Part shown: positions 45,969 to 56,860 of the stretch, in pieces
Position numbering within the stretch: the first letter of the stretch is position 1
How the letters are laid out: each line of letters opens with the position of its first letter
NCBI GenBank assembly: GCA_016792685.1
Contig: JAEULQ010000098.1
Location: forward strand, 1-64,000
Origin: Tabrizicola sp.
Lineage (GTDB): Bacteria; Pseudomonadota; Alphaproteobacteria; Rhodobacterales; Rhodobacteraceae
Direction: 5' to 3'
Length of the DNA stretch: 64,000 nt
Notes under the pieces: model-generated
Databases searched by the model: none
The model's input: only the letters and a program-made list of their open reading frames with translations
What the model was told of the DNA's origin: nothing
Made by a program: the position numbers and the translations under genes

Positions 45969-46754
45969 TCAGGCTGCACTCACCGCGCGCTGGGTCAGGA
46001 CCTTCACCAGATTGGCACGATAGGCGGCAGATCCGTGCAGGTCCGTATTCATCCCGGCGGGATCGACCTTCAGCCCGGCAATCGCCCCGGCCGAGAAATC
46101 GGCCGACAAGGCCTTTTCCGCGTCGCTCCAGCGGAAGACGCCATCATTGCCAGCGCCCGTCACGCCGACCCGCACGCCATTGGCGAACTTCGCAACGAAG
46201 ACCCCGGTCAGGGCAAAACGGCTGGCGGGCTGGTTGAACTTCACATAGGCCGCTTTCGCCGGGATCGGGAAGACGACTTCTATGATGAACTCTCCCTCCT
46301 CCAGAGCTGTCGTGAAGAGACCCTGGAAGTAGTCGTCCGCCGCGATCTTGCGCTTGTTCGTCACCACCGTTGCGCCCGAGGCAAGCACGGCAGACGGGTA
46401 GCAGGCCGCCGGGTCGTTGTTGGCGATCGAACCGCCGATGGTGCCGCGCGAGCGAACTGCCGGATCACCGATGCCGCCCGCAAGGGCTGCCAGGGCCGGG
46501 TAGTGCTTGGCCGCCTCACGCGCGACCACTGCATGGGGCGTCGCTGCCCCGATATGCAAGCCACCGTCACCCATGCAGACGCCTTGCATCTCGGCAATGC
46601 CGGTCAGGCTGACCAGTACGCCGGGCGCAGCAAGGCGCTGCTTCATCGTCGGGATCAGGGTCTGCCCGCCCGAAAGGGCCTGCGCGCCGTCACCGGCCAA
46701 GGCCTTGGCCGCATCTGCGATGGTCGCGGGCTTCACGAAGTCGAAATTGTGCAT
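45969..46754 (-). CDS. coxM: CO-dehydrogenase-like FAD-binding medium subunit
   Basis: FAD-binding subunit of 261 residues of the molybdenum hydroxylase family. FAD motifs are AQALSGGQTLIPTMKQRLA (about 25-43) and AGGIGDPAVRSRGTIGGSIA near residue 100, with the typical DDYFQGLFTTALEEGE linker and the CO_deh_flav_C domain at the end. It should pass electrons from the iron-sulfur subunit to the acceptor. Last gene in the cluster, 12 bp after coxL. Confidence 0.9.
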   Translation of the reverse strand: MHNFDFVKPATIADAAKALAGDGAQALSGGQTLIPTMKQRLAAPGVLVSLTGIAEMQGVCMGDGGLHIGAATPHAVVAREAAKHYPALAALAGGIGDPAVRSRGTIGGSIANNDPAACYPSAVLASGATVVTNKRKIAADDYFQGLFTTALEEGEFIIEVVFPIPAKAAYVKFNQPASRFALTGVFVAKFANGVRVGVTGAGNDGVFRWSDAEKALSADFSAGAIAGLKVDPAGMNTDLHGSAAYRANLVKVLTQRAVSAA

Positions 46755-46766
46755 CTGATCCTCCCT

Positions 46767-49145
46767 TCAGCCGTTGATCGCCGACCAGACCCGCGACGGC
46801 GAGACTGGCATGTCGATATGCGTGACGTGTTTGTGTCCGCCGCGCTGGAGCGCGTCGATCACCGCGTTGACCACGGCAGGCGGCGAGCCGATGGCCCCGG
46901 CCTCGCCGCAGCCTTTCACCCCAAGCGGGTTATGGGTGCAGGGCGTCTGGCAGGAATAGTCGACGTTGTAGAAGGGCACGTCTTCAGCCCGAGGCATCGG
47001 ATAGTCCATGTAGGACCCGGTCAGAAGCTGGCCGGTCTCGTCATAGGTCGTGAACTCGCAAAGCGCTTGGCCGATCCCCTGCCCCACGCCGCCATGCACC
47101 TGACCCTCGACGATCATCGGGTTCATGATGTTGCCGAAGTCGTCGGCGCAGTGGAAGGCCACCACGTCGACCTTGCCGGTGCCCTCGTCCACCTCGACCT
47201 CGCAAAGATAGGCGCCTGCGGGGTAGGTGAAGTTGGCCGGGTCGTAGAAGGCGGTCTCTTCCAGCCCCGGTTCCAGGGTTTCCAGCGGATAGTTGTGGGG
47301 GACGTAAGCCGAGAAGGCGATTTCACCGAAGGTCTTGGCCTTGTCGGTCCCGGCCACACTGAATCTGCCATCGGCAAAGGTGATATCGCTTTCCGACGCT
47401 TCCAGCATGTGGGCGGCGATCTTCTTGCCCTTGGCCACGATCTTGTCCAAGGCCTTGTCCATCGCCACGCCGCAGACGGCAAGGCTGCGTGAGCCGTAGG
47501 ACCCCATGCCGAAGGGGATCTTCGAGGTGTCGCCATGGACGATCTCGACCGAAGATTCCGGCACGCCCAGCTTCGAGGCCACGATCTGCGGGAAGACCGT
47601 CTCGTGCCCCTGACCGTGGCTGTGTGCACCGACCATGACCGAGATATTGCCGGTCGCGTTCACCCGCACGGTCGCCGCGTCATAAAGCCCGACGCGGGCG
47701 CCCAGGATGCCGACGAGGTGGCTGGGCGCGATGCCGCAAGCCTCGATCCAGGTCGACAGCCCCATGCCCCGAAGTTTGCCCTTTGCCTTGGAGGCAGCGG
47801 CGCGCTTTTCAAAGCCCGCGACATCGGCGATCTGCATCACCGTGTCCAAGGTCGCCGGGTCGTTGCCGGTGTCATAGGCCAGCGCGACCGGCGTCGTGTA
47901 GGGGAACATGTCCGTGGTGATGAAGTTCTTGCGCCGCACCTCGAACGGATCGAGGCCCAGTTCCCGGCACATCTTGTCGATCACCCGTTCGAGCGAATAG
48001 GTCGCCTCGGGCCGACCCGCGCCGCGATAGGCATCGACGGGGGCGGTATTGGTGAAAACGGTTTTCACGTTCACATAGACATTCGGCACCTTGTAGGGCC
48101 CGGCCATCAGCGTACCATGCAGGAAGGTCGGCGTGACGGTCGAGAAGTTGGACAGGTAAGCCCCAACGTTCGCCATCGTCTCGGTGCGGAAGGCGATGAA
48201 CGTGCCGTCCTTTTCGCAGGCGAGCTCAATCTTCGTCACATGGTCGCGGCCATGCGCGTCCGAGAGGAAGCTTTCCGACCGTTCCGCCGTCCATTTCACC
48301 GGGCGGTGCAGCTTCTTCGCGGCCGCCAGCACCAGCGCTTCCTCGCCGTAGTGGTAGATTTTCGAGCCGAACCCGCCGCCGACATCGGGGGCCACGACCG
48401 TCAGCTTGTTCTCCGGAATGCCAAGCACGAAGGCCGCAACCAGAAGCCGCGTAAGGTGCGGGTTCTGGCTGGTCGTCGTCAGCTTGTAATCGCCTGTGCC
48501 CGGGAAATACTCGCCGATCGACGCCCGGGGTTCCATCGCGTTCGGAACCAGCCGGTTGTTCACCAGTTCCAGCGTGGTGACATGCGGCGCTGCCTTGATC
48601 GCGGCATCGACCTTGGCGCGGTTGTCCTCGATCCAGCCCCAGTCGTAGCACTGGTTGTCGGGGATCTCATCATGCACCCGGTTGGAGCTGTTCGCCAAAG
48701 CGGCGGCCATGTCGATGATCGCGGGCAGTTCCTCGATCACGCTGTCATCGGCCAATTGCTGTGCGGCATCCTTTGCCTGGGCATAGGTCTCGGCGACCAC
48801 GGCAGCATAGGCGTCGCCGACATGGCGGACCTTGCCATGCGCCAGCACCGGACGCTTCGGCTCGCGCATCGGCTCGCCATTCCTCGACTTGATCAGCCAG
48901 CCCGCCGGGTTACCCCCGACATCCTTGAAATCCTCACCGGTGAAGACGGCCAGAACCCCCGGCATCGCCGCAGCTTTCGCGGTGTTGATGGACTTGATCC
49001 GGCCATGCGCCACGGTCGAACGGACAAAGACCGCCGCCGCCTGGCCGTGCACGGTGATGTCATCGGTATAGACCCCGCGCCCGGTCAGGAAGCGGATGTC
49101 TTCGCGGCGCTTCGAGGGCGCGCCAATCCCGTGATCTTTCGGCAT
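46767..49145 (-). CDS. coxL: Molybdenum hydroxylase large subunit, form II CODH type
   Basis: Catalytic subunit of 792 residues of the xanthine oxidase/CO dehydrogenase family; binds molybdopterin cytosine dinucleotide. The N-terminal a/b hammerhead has [18 protein letters not shown]. The active-site loop reads AYRGAGR at about residue 372, the form II (BMS) signature, rather than the AYxCSFR cysteine loop of true form I CO dehydrogenases. Other marks are DVGGGFGSK and GSYGSRS; the C-terminal [18 protein letters not shown] carries the catalytic Glu. Substrate therefore uncertain: CO oxidation is unproven and aldehyde or N-heterocycle hydroxylation is possible. Confidence 0.92.
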   Translation of the reverse strand: MPKDHGIGAPSKRREDIRFLTGRGVYTDDITVHGQAAAVFVRSTVAHGRIKSINTAKAAAMPGVLAVFTGEDFKDVGGNPAGWLIKSRNGEPMREPKRPVLAHGKVRHVGDAYAAVVAETYAQAKDAAQQLADDSVIEELPAIIDMAAALANSSNRVHDEIPDNQCYDWGWIEDNRAKVDAAIKAAPHVTTLELVNNRLVPNAMEPRASIGEYFPGTGDYKLTTTSQNPHLTRLLVAAFVLGIPENKLTVVAPDVGGGFGSKIYHYGEEALVLAAAKKLHRPVKWTAERSESFLSDAHGRDHVTKIELACEKDGTFIAFRTETMANVGAYLSNFSTVTPTFLHGTLMAGPYKVPNVYVNVKTVFTNTAPVDAYRGAGRPEATYSLERVIDKMCRELGLDPFEVRRKNFITTDMFPYTTPVALAYDTGNDPATLDTVMQIADVAGFEKRAAASKAKGKLRGMGLSTWIEACGIAPSHLVGILGARVGLYDAATVRVNATGNISVMVGAHSHGQGHETVFPQIVASKLGVPESSVEIVHGDTSKIPFGMGSYGSRSLAVCGVAMDKALDKIVAKGKKIAAHMLEASESDITFADGRFSVAGTDKAKTFGEIAFSAYVPHNYPLETLEPGLEETAFYDPANFTYPAGAYLCEVEVDEGTGKVDVVAFHCADDFGNIMNPMIVEGQVHGGVGQGIGQALCEFTTYDETGQLLTGSYMDYPMPRAEDVPFYNVDYSCQTPCTHNPLGVKGCGEAGAIGSPPAVVNAVIDALQRGGHKHVTHIDMPVSPSRVWSAING

Positions 49146-49154
49146 CTGATCCCC

Positions 49155-49634
<480 letters not shown>

Positions 49635-49675
49635 CTTCCTCCCTGGGTATTCCTAGGCAATGGAACGATGGCGGT

Positions 49676-50206
49676 TCAGCCGCCAATCAGTCGTTTGAAC
49701 CAACCCTTCTTCTTTTCTCCCGAATCGGCAACATCTTCTTCTGCAAGCTTTTCAACTTCCGGTTCCGGATCCTCGACCGCCGCCTGGAAGCGGGCAAAAA
49801 ACTCGTCGGCAAGCTTTTTGGCAAAGCTGTCGATGATCCGACTGCCCAGCTGGGCGATCTTGCCGCCGACATTGGCTTCGGCCTCATAGGTCAGCCTTGT
49901 ACCGCCTTCGATGGGCTCGAAGCTGACATTTGCTCCACCCTTGGCAAAGCCGGCGACGCCGCCCTTGCCCTCTCCGGAAATCTTCAGCGATTTGCCTTCC
50001 ACGATGTCCGACAGATGAACCAAACCGGTAAAGGTCGCCGACACGGGACCGACCTTCTGCTTGACGACCGCCTCATAGCCCTCGGCGACCGAGCCGCTCA
50101 GGCTCTCGCAACCAGGGATGCATTCCTTCAGCACCTCGGGGTTCAGGATCGCGTGCCAGACCACATCCGGGCTGGCCTTGATGTCGCGTGTGTCTGTCAG
50201 CTTCAT
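49676..50206 (-). CDS. coxG: CoxG-like SRPBCC protein
   Basis: Protein of 176 residues with a START/SRPBCC (DUF1857/CoxG) fold: DIKASPDVVWHAILNPEVLK at the N-terminus, CIPGCESLSG, and GGTRLTYEAEANVGGKIAQL. The C-terminus is acidic (about 140-160) and ends in KKKGWFKRLIGG, an amphipathic stretch like the membrane-recruiting tail of CoxG in Oligotropha/Afipia, which anchors the dehydrogenase. I use the ATG at 50206 (MKLTDTRDIKASP); upstream in-frame residues are unlike the family. Confidence 0.88.
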   Translation of the reverse strand: MKLTDTRDIKASPDVVWHAILNPEVLKECIPGCESLSGSVAEGYEAVVKQKVGPVSATFTGLVHLSDIVEGKSLKISGEGKGGVAGFAKGGANVSFEPIEGGTRLTYEAEANVGGKIAQLGSRIIDSFAKKLADEFFARFQAAVEDPEPEVEKLAEEDVADSGEKKKGWFKRLIGG

Positions 50207-50369
50207 GGACGCTCCCTGCCCTGTCACGGCCCAGCGGTCCGACTTCGCGCGCCAAGCCATCCTATCCGACAAACAGGTTCACCGCTCTTGCAGGCAGGAG
50301 TCCAGCCCTACTTGAAACGGGCCGCAGCATTCAGCAACTTGCCGACAGCCGGCCGGCCAAATTCCTGGA

Positions 50370-51794
50370 TCAGCGCAGGAAATCGACGAGCGTGTCGCGG
50401 GTGCCCTTGTCCCAAAGCGCGCGCAAATGCCGGGCAAACGCGCCGGAAAACGCAGGATTGCGGCCCAGTTCCCCATAGACTTCGCCCATTTCCAGCCAAG
50501 CCTCAGGCCGGTTGCGCGCGGCTTTCGCAAGTTCGGTCAGCCGTTCCCAATTGGGGTCATTTGGCGCGATCTCGGCACCGCTGTCGGTGATACCGTAGCA
50601 GTAGCGGCACCACAGGGCCGAGACGAGCGCCAGGCCCTCGACGTCGCCGCCCGCGGCCAGCGCATCGCGAATCGAGGGGACGATGAACTTGGGCTGCCGG
50701 TTCGAGCCATCGAGGCAGAGCCGACGTTCGGTATCGGCAACTTCGGGATTCGAGAAACGCTCGACGATCAGCCGGTAGTAAGCGCCAAGGTCAGTGTCGG
50801 GCACGGGCGGGATGTAGGGGATGATCTCGCGCATTTCGACACGGTCAAGCAAGCCGCGGATCAGCGGGTCGGCCATCGCCTCGTGGACATATTCGATGTC
50901 CATCAGACCGCCGGGATAGGCGATCGTCGCATGTCCGCCGTTCAGGATGCGGATCTTCATCCGTTCGAAAGCATGCACATGTGGGGAAAGCGTCACGCCG
51001 ACCTTTTCCAAGGCCGGACGGCCCGCGGGGAAGTTGTCCTCAAGCACCCATTGCCGAAAGGGCTCGCAGGTCACAGGCACCGGGTCATCGCCAAGGCCGA
51101 ATGCTGCCGCCATCGCCCTTTCGCGTGGACCGGTCGCGGGAGTGATCCTGTCGACCATGCCATTGGGAAAGGCGACATTCGCAGCAATCCATTCGGCAAA
51201 CGCCGGATCGGACAGTCGCGCAAGGCCCACCACCGCATTCTGCGTGACATGGCCATTGCCCGGAAGATTGTCGCAGGACATGACGGTAAAGGGCGCAAGA
51301 CCCGCCCCCCTGCGCGCCATCAACGCGGCGATGATCGCGCCAAAAGCGGTACGGTGCGGGTCTTTCGCATCCGCCACGATCTCGGGGTGGGCAGGGTCGA
51401 ACTCTCCTGTCGCCGGGTTGATGAAATAGCCACCCTCGGTCACGGTCAGGCTGACGATGCGGATTTCCGGACGGCTCATCGCCGCGATCAGGGCGGCGTT
51501 GTCGGGCTCGACCGACAGGAAGTCGATCATCGAGCCGATCCGCCGGGCGGATTTGCCATTGGGATCAAGCTCGATCACCGTCGAGAGGCACCCTTGAGCC
51601 ATGAGCGCCGCACGCATCTTCGCGTCGCCCTCGCGCACACCCGCACCCAGGATTGCCCAGTCGTGTCCCTCGCCCAAGGCGAAAAGGTCGTCCAGATAGA
51701 CGGCCATATGCGCGCGGTGGAAGTTCCCCAGCCCGATATGGACAATGCCGGGGGTCAGCTTCGAACGGTCATAGGCAGGGAGCGCGACATTCAT
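50370..51794 (-). CDS. mtlK: Mannitol 2-dehydrogenase
   Basis: Long-chain polyol dehydrogenase of 474 residues oxidising mannitol (and usually arabitol or sorbitol) to the ketose with NAD. N-terminal Rossmann domain begins GIVHIGLGNFHRAHMAVYLD; the family signature KIRILNGGHATIAYPGGLMD carries the catalytic Lys/Asn/His. Length and context match MtlK of R. sphaeroides. Terminal gene of the polyol operon, two bases after smoS. The start at 51794 (MNVALPAYD) excludes an upstream frame that lies within smoS. Confidence 0.93.
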   Translation of the reverse strand: MNVALPAYDRSKLTPGIVHIGLGNFHRAHMAVYLDDLFALGEGHDWAILGAGVREGDAKMRAALMAQGCLSTVIELDPNGKSARRIGSMIDFLSVEPDNAALIAAMSRPEIRIVSLTVTEGGYFINPATGEFDPAHPEIVADAKDPHRTAFGAIIAALMARRGAGLAPFTVMSCDNLPGNGHVTQNAVVGLARLSDPAFAEWIAANVAFPNGMVDRITPATGPRERAMAAAFGLGDDPVPVTCEPFRQWVLEDNFPAGRPALEKVGVTLSPHVHAFERMKIRILNGGHATIAYPGGLMDIEYVHEAMADPLIRGLLDRVEMREIIPYIPPVPDTDLGAYYRLIVERFSNPEVADTERRLCLDGSNRQPKFIVPSIRDALAAGGDVEGLALVSALWCRYCYGITDSGAEIAPNDPNWERLTELAKAARNRPEAWLEMGEVYGELGRNPAFSGAFARHLRALWDKGTRDTLVDFLR

Positions 51795-51796
51795 CT

Positions 51797-52567
51797 TCAG
51801 GCCATCCAGTTGCCGCCGTCCACGCCGAAGCACTGGGCGACGATGTACTTCGCTTCCGGCGTGGCCAGGAAGATCGCCATGCCGGTCAGATCCTCTGCAG
51901 TGCCCATGCGGCCGAAAGGCACGGCCTCGCCGACCTCTTTCTTCTTCTGGCCCAATGCCTTGCCTTCATACTTGGCAAAGAAGGCATCCACCCCGTCCCA
52001 ATGCTCGCCATCCACCACACCCGGTGCGATGGCATTCACGTTGATGCCGTGCTGGATCAGGTTCAGACCTGCCGACTGGGTCAGGCTGATGACCGCCGCC
52101 TTGGTCGCGCAATAGACTGCCACCAGGCCTTCCCCGCGCCGCCCGGCCTGACTAGCCATGTTGATGATCGTCCCGCCCTGTCCGCGATCGATCATGTGCT
52201 TTGCAGCCGCCTGCAGGCAAAAGAGCGTTCCGGCCACATTCACCGAAAAAAGCTTGTCGTAGTCGGCCCGCGTGATCTCGACGATCGGAGCTGCAGTGAA
52301 CAGCGCGGCATTGTTGATCAGGATGTCGAGCTTTCCCATCCTGGCGACAGCTTCCGCGAAGCCCGCATCGATGGACTCCTGTCGCGTCACGTCCAGAGCG
52401 ATGGCATGGGCGCGCGGGCCCAGGGACTCGGCGGCCTTCTGGGCGGCGGCAAGGTTGATGTCGCCGATCGCCACTTCCGCCCCTTCCGCCAGATAGGCGC
52501 GGGCAAAGGCCAGGCCAATGCCGCGTGCGGCGCCGGTGATGAGGGCGGTCTTTCCAGTCAGTCTCAT
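51797..52567 (-). CDS. smoS: Sorbitol dehydrogenase, SDR type
   Basis: SDR of 256 residues, the same length as SmoS of R. sphaeroides, oxidising D-glucitol to fructose with NAD. Cofactor motif TGAARGIG (about 11-18), Asp after beta-2 (IGDINLA), NNAA near residue 90, catalytic Ser in NMASQAG and Y-C-A-T-K. Its ATG overlaps the smoK stop by four bases. Confidence 0.92.
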   Translation of the reverse strand: MRLTGKTALITGAARGIGLAFARAYLAEGAEVAIGDINLAAAQKAAESLGPRAHAIALDVTRQESIDAGFAEAVARMGKLDILINNAALFTAAPIVEITRADYDKLFSVNVAGTLFCLQAAAKHMIDRGQGGTIINMASQAGRRGEGLVAVYCATKAAVISLTQSAGLNLIQHGINVNAIAPGVVDGEHWDGVDAFFAKYEGKALGQKKKEVGEAVPFGRMGTAEDLTGMAIFLATPEAKYIVAQCFGVDGGNWMA

Positions 52568-53553
52568 AGGGCAAGTCCATTTGCGTCAAAGCGGTGAATC
52601 TTCCCGGCCGGGGCCAGCCGGATGCGATCGCCGTGGTGGGCGTGAACCTCGCCCGGCGCGCGGACAGTCAGGGTGCCGATGCCATCCACCGCCACCTTCA
52701 GGAAGCTGTCCGAGCCGAGGTGTTCGGATAGTCCCACCACACCCTCCCAGGGGCCGTCGCCCACAGCGATGTGCTCGGGCCGGATGCCGATGGTCTGGGC
52801 ATTGTGCTTGGCTGCCTCGGCGCCTTCGATGAAGTTCATGCGCGGAGAGCCGATAAAGCCCGCCACAAACAGGTTGCGCGGGAAGTTGTAAAGCTCAAGC
52901 GGCGCACCGACCTGTTCGATGCGGCCCGCGTTCAGGACCACGATCTTGTCGGCCATGGTCATGGCTTCGACCTGATCGTGGGTGACATAGATCATCGTGG
53001 TCTTGAGGCTCTGATGCAGCTCCGAAATCTCCTGCCGCATCCCGACCCGCAGTGCGGCGTCGAGGTTGGACAAGGGCTCGTCAAAGAGGAAGGCGGCCGG
53101 TTCGCGCACGATGGCGCGGCCAATTGCAACCCGCTGACGCTGGCCGCCAGAAAGCTGGCCCGGACGACGGTCAAGGTAGTTCGACAGGTTCAGGACCTTT
53201 GCGGCGCGTTCCACCCGTTTGTCCTGCTCGGCCTGGTCCATACCCGCCATCTTCAACGGGAAAGCGATGTTCTTTCTGACCGTCATGTGCGGATAAAGCG
53301 CGTAGCTCTGGAACACCATCGCCAGACCGCGCTTGGCGGGCGGCAGGTTCGTCGCGTCCTTGCCGTCGATCTCAATGGTGCCGGAGGTGGTATCCTCAAG
53401 CCCCGCGATCAGACGCAGAAGCGTAGATTTCCCGCAGCCCGAGGGCCCGACGAATACGACGAATTCGCCGTCCTCGATGATCAGGTCGATGCCCGGTATG
53501 ACATCCACCTCACCGAACGACTTGCGGACTTTGGTGAGTTCGATCTTGCCCAT
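52564..53553 (-). CDS. smoK: Polyol ABC transporter ATPase
   Basis: MalK-type ATPase of 329 residues. Walker [10 protein letters not shown] (about 36-44), Q-loop [16 protein letters not shown], signature [14 protein letters not shown], Walker [12 protein letters not shown], switch His [10 protein letters not shown], and a short C-terminal TOBE domain. Energises sorbitol/mannitol uptake with SmoEFG. Confidence 0.93.
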   Translation of the reverse strand: MGKIELTKVRKSFGEVDVIPGIDLIIEDGEFVVFVGPSGCGKSTLLRLIAGLEDTTSGTIEIDGKDATNLPPAKRGLAMVFQSYALYPHMTVRKNIAFPLKMAGMDQAEQDKRVERAAKVLNLSNYLDRRPGQLSGGQRQRVAIGRAIVREPAAFLFDEPLSNLDAALRVGMRQEISELHQSLKTTMIYVTHDQVEAMTMADKIVVLNAGRIEQVGAPLELYNFPRNLFVAGFIGSPRMNFIEGAEAAKHNAQTIGIRPEHIAVGDGPWEGVVGLSEHLGSDSFLKVAVDGIGTLTVRAPGEVHAHHGDRIRLAPAGKIHRFDANGLAL

Positions 53554-53559
53554 GTTACC

Positions 53560-54390
53560 TCACTTCACCGCGCCGAAGGTCAGGCCACGGACGAGTTGCT
53601 TCTGGCTGAACCAGCCCAGGATCAGGATAGGCAGGATGGCCATGGCCGATGCTGCCGAGAGTTTCGCGTAAAAGAGGCCCTGCGGCGCCGAAAAGCTGGC
53701 GATGAAGGCCGAAAGGGGTGCCGCCTTGGTGGTGGTCAGGACGATGGTCCAGAACGCCTCGTTCCAGGCGAGGATGATGTTAAGGAGCATGGTCGAAGCG
53801 ATACCGGGCAGCGCCATGGGGGTCAGGACATGAACGATCTCGCCCCAGAGGCTCGCACCATCCATCCGCGAGGCCTCGAGTATCTCGCCAGGGATTTCCT
53901 TGAAGTAGGTGTAGAGCATCCAGATGATGATCGGCAGGTTCATCAGCATCAGCGCAATCACCAGGCCGATCCTGGTATCGATCAGGCCGAACTTCAGGAA
54001 CAGCAGATAGAGCGGGATCATGACCGCCACGGCGGGCATCATCTTGGTGGACAGCATCCACATCAGAAGATCCTTGGTCTTCTTGCCAGGCACGAAGGCC
54101 ATCGCCCAGGCGGCGGGAATGGCGATCAGAAGGCCAAGCAGCGTCGAGCCGACCGAGATCACGACCGAGTTCCAGAAGAAGCGTGGATAGTCGGACCGTG
54201 CCCAGACCTCGGCATAATTTTCCAGCGTCCAGTCGGCCGACAGGAATTCCGGTGGCATGGCGACCGCGCTGGGTTCGGTCTTGAAACTCGTCAGGATCAT
54301 CCAGAGGACGGGGAAGAAGATGATCAGCGCGACCGTCCATGCGGCCAGTGTGGTGAGCAACTTGCGGCGGGGGGAATGGGCGCGGGCCAT
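53560..54390 (-). CDS. smoG: Polyol ABC transporter permease
   Basis: MalG-like permease of 276 residues with six membrane segments and the EAA loop LEASRMDGASLWGEIVHVLT. The start at 54390 (MARAHSPRRKLLTTL) is seven bases after the smoF stop. The C-terminus QKQLVRGLTFGAVK matches the family. Confidence 0.92.
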   Translation of the reverse strand: MARAHSPRRKLLTTLAAWTVALIIFFPVLWMILTSFKTEPSAVAMPPEFLSADWTLENYAEVWARSDYPRFFWNSVVISVGSTLLGLLIAIPAAWAMAFVPGKKTKDLLMWMLSTKMMPAVAVMIPLYLLFLKFGLIDTRIGLVIALMLMNLPIIIWMLYTYFKEIPGEILEASRMDGASLWGEIVHVLTPMALPGIASTMLLNIILAWNEAFWTIVLTTTKAAPLSAFIASFSAPQGLFYAKLSAASAMAILPILILGWFSQKQLVRGLTFGAVK

Positions 54391-54397
54391 GGGAACC

Positions 54398-55270
54398 TCA
54401 GTTGTCCAGATTGCGACCAAGGCCGCGCATCAGGAAGTAGGCCACGATGTTGGCCAGGATTACCGCGATGATCCCGCCTGCCGCTGCGCGCCCGATGTCC
54501 TTGGCCGCAATCGCCTGCTTGAAGATCATGTAGGGCAGCGTGGTCGAGGCCGATCCCGGCCCTCCTTGCGTGGTGGTGAAGATCTCGCCGAAGATGCCCA
54601 GCAGGAAGATCGTCTGGATCAGGATGACGACCGTAATCGCGCGCGTCATATGCGGCAGGATGATGTAGCGAAGTCGGCTGAAGGCCCCGGCGCCATCCAT
54701 CTCGGCGGCTTCAAGCTGCTCGGACGAAAGCGACTGCAACGAGGTCAAGAGGATCAGCGTCGCAAAGGGCAACCATTCCCAGCTGACGATGCCGATCACC
54801 GAGGACATCGGATAGTCCTGCAGGAACAGGATCGGCTCATAGCCAAGCGCCATGGAAACGGCGGCGAACAGCCCGTTTTGCGGATGCATGAACAGGTTTT
54901 CCAGGATCGAGGCCGCAACAGGCGGCATCACGAAGAAGGGCGCGATGACGAGAATGCGCAGGACGCCTTGGCCCTTGATCGGCTGATCGATCAGAAGCGC
55001 GATCAGGATGCCCAGAGTGACAGTTATCACCAGGACCCCTCCGACCAGCACCAGGGTATTGCCCATGGCCAGCCAGAAATCGGGCGACTGGAAAAACCAC
55101 ACATAGTTCGTGAACCCGGTCCAGCCGGTCCGGTCCGGCGAGATCAGCCGGTAAAGCCGGAAGGAGTAGTAGAGCGTCATCGCCAGTGGCACGATCATCC
55201 AGACCAGAAGCAGGGCGACCGAAGGCGCGACCATCAGGCGGGCGGCAAGGCGGCTGGAATGCGTGGACAT
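54398..55270 (-). CDS. smoF: Polyol ABC transporter permease
   Basis: MalF-like permease of 290 residues with six membrane segments, first at MVAPSVALLLVWMIVPLAMT. The EAA loop is EAAEMDGAGAFSRLRYIILP. It is separated from smoE by 162 bp containing a hairpin, consistent with lower expression than the binding protein. Confidence 0.92.
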   Translation of the reverse strand: MSTHSSRLAARLMVAPSVALLLVWMIVPLAMTLYYSFRLYRLISPDRTGWTGFTNYVWFFQSPDFWLAMGNTLVLVGGVLVITVTLGILIALLIDQPIKGQGVLRILVIAPFFVMPPVAASILENLFMHPQNGLFAAVSMALGYEPILFLQDYPMSSVIGIVSWEWLPFATLILLTSLQSLSSEQLEAAEMDGAGAFSRLRYIILPHMTRAITVVILIQTIFLLGIFGEIFTTTQGGPGSASTTLPYMIFKQAIAAKDIGRAAAGGIIAVILANIVAYFLMRGLGRNLDN

Positions 55271-55396
55271 GGGCGAGGTCTCCGGGGTCAGGTGCCTGTG
55301 GAGAGAATGGCGTCAGAACGACGGTCGGGCAAAGCAGCCACAAGTCTTTTGGAAGGGCGGCTTGCGGACCGAAGTCAATCCGCAAGCCGTAGTGAT

Positions 55397-55426
55397 CGCC
55401 CGGGACCTTGGGAGTAAACCCGGGCG
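55397..55426 (-). other. Hairpin after smoE
   Basis: Perfect 8-bp stem (CGCCCGGG / CCCGGGCG) with a 14-base loop, six bases beyond the smoE stop. No T-run follows on the minus strand. Placed to act as mRNA stabiliser or partial terminator between binding protein and permease, as in the nanEK operon. Confidence 0.65.
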
Positions 55427-55432
55427 TTCTGC

Positions 55433-56746
55433 TTACTTGATGTAGCCGGCAGCGGTCATTTCCGCGACAGCAAGAGCTTGCGCTTCTGCCAGCGCCTCAT
55501 CGACCGTCTTCTGCCCGGCAAGAGCGGCCGAGAAGATTTCGCCGACGCTCGTCGCCAGACCCGCGAACTCGGGGATCGCAACGAACTGCACGCCGACATA
55601 GGGGACCGGCTTGGTGGCCGGGTTGGTCGGGTCCGCCGCGTTGATCGAGTCGATGGTCATCTTCGCGAAGGGCAGCGCGGCATATTCCGGGTTGGCATAG
55701 AGCGAGGTGCGGGTTCCCGGAGGAACGTTGCCCCAACCTTCTTTCGACGCAACCAGGGCAAGGTACTCTTTGTTGGTCGCCCAGTTGATGAAGGTCTTGG
55801 CAGCATCCTTGGCGTCCGACGAAGCCGGGATGGCCAGCGACCAGGCCCAGAGCCAGTTTGCACGCTTGCCAAGGCCCGCGTCAGGCGCCAGGGCGAAACC
55901 GACCTTGTCGGCGAACTCGGACTGTGCCGGGTCGGTCAGGGCGCCGGCCGAAACCGTGGCGTCCATGCGCATCGCGCACTTGCCCTGCAGCGACAGCGTC
56001 AGGTTCTCGTTGTAGCCGTTGTTCGACGCACCGGGCGGGCCGTACTTGGTCAGAAGCTCGACATAGTCGGTCATGACGGCTTTCCATTCCGGCTGGTCGA
56101 ATTGGGGCTGCCAGTTTTCATCGAACCAGCGCGCGCCGTAGCTGTTCGCCATGGTGGTCAGGAAGGCCATGTTTTCGCCCCAGCCGGCCTTGCCGCGCAG
56201 GCAGATGCCGTAGATGCCGGCCTCGGTGTCGGTCATCGCGGCTGCAGCGGCCTTGATGTCGTCCCAGGTCGGAGCGTCCGGGATGGTGATGCCAGCCTTT
56301 TCGGCCAGGTCCTTGCGATAGTTCACAAAGGACGACTCGCCGTAGAAGGGCGAAGCGTAGAGGTTGCCGTCAACGGTCAGACCGCCGCGGATCGCGGGCA
56401 GAAGGTCGTCGACGTCGTAGTCGGCGGGCAGGTCGTTCAGGCTTTCCAGCCAGCCAAGCTTGCCCCAGATCGGAACTTCATAGGTGCCGATGGTGATCAC
56501 GTCGTACTGACCGCCGCCAGCAGCGATGTCGGTCGTGACGTTCTGGCGCAGGACGTTCTCTTCCAGCGTCACCCACTCAACCTTGATGTCGGGGTGCTTG
56601 GCATAGAAGTCGTCCATCAGGCCCTGCATGCGGACCATGTCGCCGTTGTTCACAGTCGCGACGGTGATGGTGGTTTCGGCCATTGCGAATGTGCCGATCG
56701 CGCCAACGGCGCAGGCGCCCATGAGCGCCCGGATGCTGAGTTTCAT
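55433..56746 (-). CDS. smoE: Polyol ABC transporter binding protein
   Basis: Periplasmic sorbitol/mannitol-binding protein of 437 residues. Signal peptide MKLSIRALMGACAVGAIGTF, cleavage after AMA near residue 23. Mature signatures include TVATVNNGDMVRMQGLMDDF and TYEVPIWGKLGWLESLNDLP. The ATG at 56746 has a strong GGGAGG Shine-Dalgarno; the in-frame ATG 54 bp upstream would disrupt the signal peptide. Two operator-like repeats lie just upstream. Confidence 0.93.
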   Translation of the reverse strand: MKLSIRALMGACAVGAIGTFAMAETTITVATVNNGDMVRMQGLMDDFYAKHPDIKVEWVTLEENVLRQNVTTDIAAGGGQYDVITIGTYEVPIWGKLGWLESLNDLPADYDVDDLLPAIRGGLTVDGNLYASPFYGESSFVNYRKDLAEKAGITIPDAPTWDDIKAAAAAMTDTEAGIYGICLRGKAGWGENMAFLTTMANSYGARWFDENWQPQFDQPEWKAVMTDYVELLTKYGPPGASNNGYNENLTLSLQGKCAMRMDATVSAGALTDPAQSEFADKVGFALAPDAGLGKRANWLWAWSLAIPASSDAKDAAKTFINWATNKEYLALVASKEGWGNVPPGTRTSLYANPEYAALPFAKMTIDSINAADPTNPATKPVPYVGVQFVAIPEFAGLATSVGEIFSAALAGQKTVDEALAEAQALAVAEMTAAGYIK

Positions 56747-56762
56747 GATATCCTCCCTAGGC

Positions 56763-56797
56763 GTGAGCAAATGCCCACTGCGTGAGTATTTATTCAC
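56763..56797. promoter_or_regulatory. Tandem operator-like repeats before smoE
   Basis: GTGAGCAAATGCCCAC (56763-56778) and GTGAGTATTTATTCAC (56782-56797) are inverted repeats of the form GTGA-N8-TCAC, the first with one mismatch. They are 19 bp apart start to start, about two helical turns, and lie within 55 bp upstream of smoE. They are good candidates for sites bound by the SorC-type regulator encoded next door. Confidence 0.55.
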
Positions 56798-56860
56798 CAT
56801 TGCGTGCGCGAGGTCAACCGGGAATTTCCCAGCAAAGTCATTTCGAAACGGTTGGGCAGA

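Noticed and set aside
46767..49145. Calling the cox cluster a true CO dehydrogenase
   Set aside because: The active-site loop is AYRGAGR (form II), lacking the cysteine of form I enzymes.
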